From CAYMJK01 sp043101635 (GTDB lineage Bacteria > Planctomycetota > Phycisphaerae > Phycisphaerales > UBA1924), in assembly GCA_043101635.1 (NCBI GenBank), contig JBICIE010000305.1:1-5362 (forward strand): a DNA stretch of 5,362 bases, written 5' to 3'. Shown here in pieces: positions 4,818-5,362 of this stretch. The stretch's first letter is position 1. Each line of letters starts with the position of its first letter. Below the pieces are notes generated by a model. That model did no database searches. It saw only the letters and a list, made by a program, of their open reading frames with translations, and was not told the origin of the DNA. A program made the position numbers and the translations under genes.

Positions 4818-5345
4818 CTACGGACAGCCCGCGGCGAACTCGTTCTGGAAGCACAGGAAATCGAAGAAGTCCAGCGCGCCCGTGCCATCGCAATCGGCGT
4901 ACGGATCGCCGAGCGCAAAGGCGTTCTGGAAGCACAGGAAGTCGAAGAAGTCCAGCGTTCCGCTGCCGTCGCAGTCCGGATAGCAGGCGTCGGCCGGGAA
5001 GCCGTCGACCTCGATGATCCGCATCCCCTCGAACGGCGGCACGCTGGCGCCCTGCTCGAACTCCAGCCGCCACGCTGAGGATGTCACGGGCGCAAACTCG
5101 AAGGCGAGTTCGAGAAACTCCGACTGCGTCGCGAGGTTGTCCGGCTCGAGGTCGTAATCGGGATCGATCTGCTTGTCCACCAGCGTCGTCTCGAACACAC
5201 CATCGCCGTCGGTGTCGGCCAGCAGCTTGAAGCCCTGCATCGCGCGACGGAAGAAGGCCGCAACTCCGTCGTTCTTGGCGTACAGCCGGGCGGCGCCCAG
5301 CGTGACCGGATCGGTGTCCACCTCGATGAAGCAGATCCCGCCGAG
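4818..5345 (-). CDS. Secreted protein with discoidin-like domain and GC-type dockerin tail (5' partial)
   Basis: Only the last 175 residues are present; the reading frame runs off the right end, and codons beyond 5345 come from adapter. Residues about 10-116 look like the end of a galactose-binding-like (F5/8 type C-like) beta-sandwich: A-A-R-L-Y-A-K-N-D-G, a D44-T-D-G-D-G acidic loop that could bind calcium, then S-A-W-R-L-E-F-E-Q-G and R-I-I-E-V-D-G-F. Residues 121-175 form two dockerin-like units with 27-residue spacing: C121-Y-P-D-C125-D-G-S-G-T-L-D-F-F-D-F-L-C138, then Y-A-D-C152-D and D-F-L-C165-F-Q-N, ending A-A-G-C174-P. The same tail closes the unrelated protein at the left edge, supporting a sorting or attachment role. 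GTG 5321 is an internal codon, not a start. The tail is certain; the domain before it is a guess from its pattern. Confidence 0.8.
   Translation of the reverse strand, partial: LGGICFIEVDTDPVTLGAARLYAKNDGVAAFFRRAMQGFKLLADTDGDGVFETTLVDKQIDPDYDLEPDNLATQSEFLELAFEFAPVTSSAWRLEFEQGASVPPFEGMRIIEVDGFPADACYPDCDGSGTLDFFDFLCFQNAFALGDPYADCDGTGALDFFDFLCFQNEFAAGCP
4841..4957 (-). repeat. Near-identical tandem dockerin repeat units, 81-bp period
   Basis: Bases 4841-4876 and 4922-4957 match at 35 of 36 positions and lie exactly 81 bases (27 codons) apart, in frame. They encode the L-D-F-F-D-F-L-C-F-Q-N cores of the two dockerin units. Identity extends to synonymous positions. Confidence 0.9.
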
Positions 5346-5362
5346 AGATCGGAAGAGCGTCG
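5346..5362. other. Untrimmed Illumina adapter at the end of the window
   Basis: The final 17 bases, AGATCGGAAGAGCGTCG, equal the first 17 bases of the standard Illumina TruSeq read-through adapter. A perfect 17-base match exactly at the sequence end is very unlikely to be biological. The reading frame of the minus-strand gene across these bases should be ignored. Confidence 0.95.

Overview
The window is GC-rich bacterial DNA. It most likely comes from a planctomycete of the Phycisphaerae type. The best clue is at the two ends: both end genes finish with the short Cys/Asp-rich C-terminal repeat (core D-F-L-C-F-Q-N, closing in A-A-G-C-P) known as the GC-type dockerin domain, which is typical of secreted proteins in that group. 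The last 17 bases match the start of an Illumina adapter, so the window appears to be a short assembled contig with an untrimmed end, and real genomic sequence probably stops near 5345.

Layout, left to right. (1) 1-410, plus strand: the C-terminus of a secreted HAF-repeat-like protein with a dockerin-type tail. (2) 411-524: a short convergent gap with a 15-bp tandem repeat and a weak hairpin. (3) 1986 down to 525, minus strand: an ECF sigma factor followed by an overlapping gene for a single-pass membrane protein, read as its anti-sigma factor. (4) 2061-2090: a clear Rho-independent terminator for the next gene upstream. (5) 2811 down to 2113, minus: a stand-alone cobalamin-binding-domain protein in which Asp occupies the position of the usual cobalamin-ligating His. 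(6) 3803 down to 3030, minus: a UbiE/MenG quinone methyltransferase. (7) 3853-4740, plus and divergent from ubiE by 49 bp: an M48 zinc metalloprotease with a probable lipoprotein signal. (8) 5345 down to 4818, minus: the C-terminus of a second secreted protein, with a discoidin-like domain and two dockerin repeats.

Functional picture. The sigma/anti-sigma pair looks like a one-operon envelope-signalling unit. UbiE/MenG belongs to respiratory quinone synthesis. The M48 protease is probably an envelope quality-control enzyme. The two flanking dockerin-tailed proteins look like secreted or surface products. Apart from the sigma/anti-sigma pair, the sequence does not show that these genes form one pathway. 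No RNA gene, CRISPR array, insertion sequence or integrase was seen. All gaps between genes are shorter than 300 bp. No complete new multi-gene system is evident. The most unusual points are the His-less cobalamin domain, the shared C-terminal tags at both ends, and the two very short apparent leaders.
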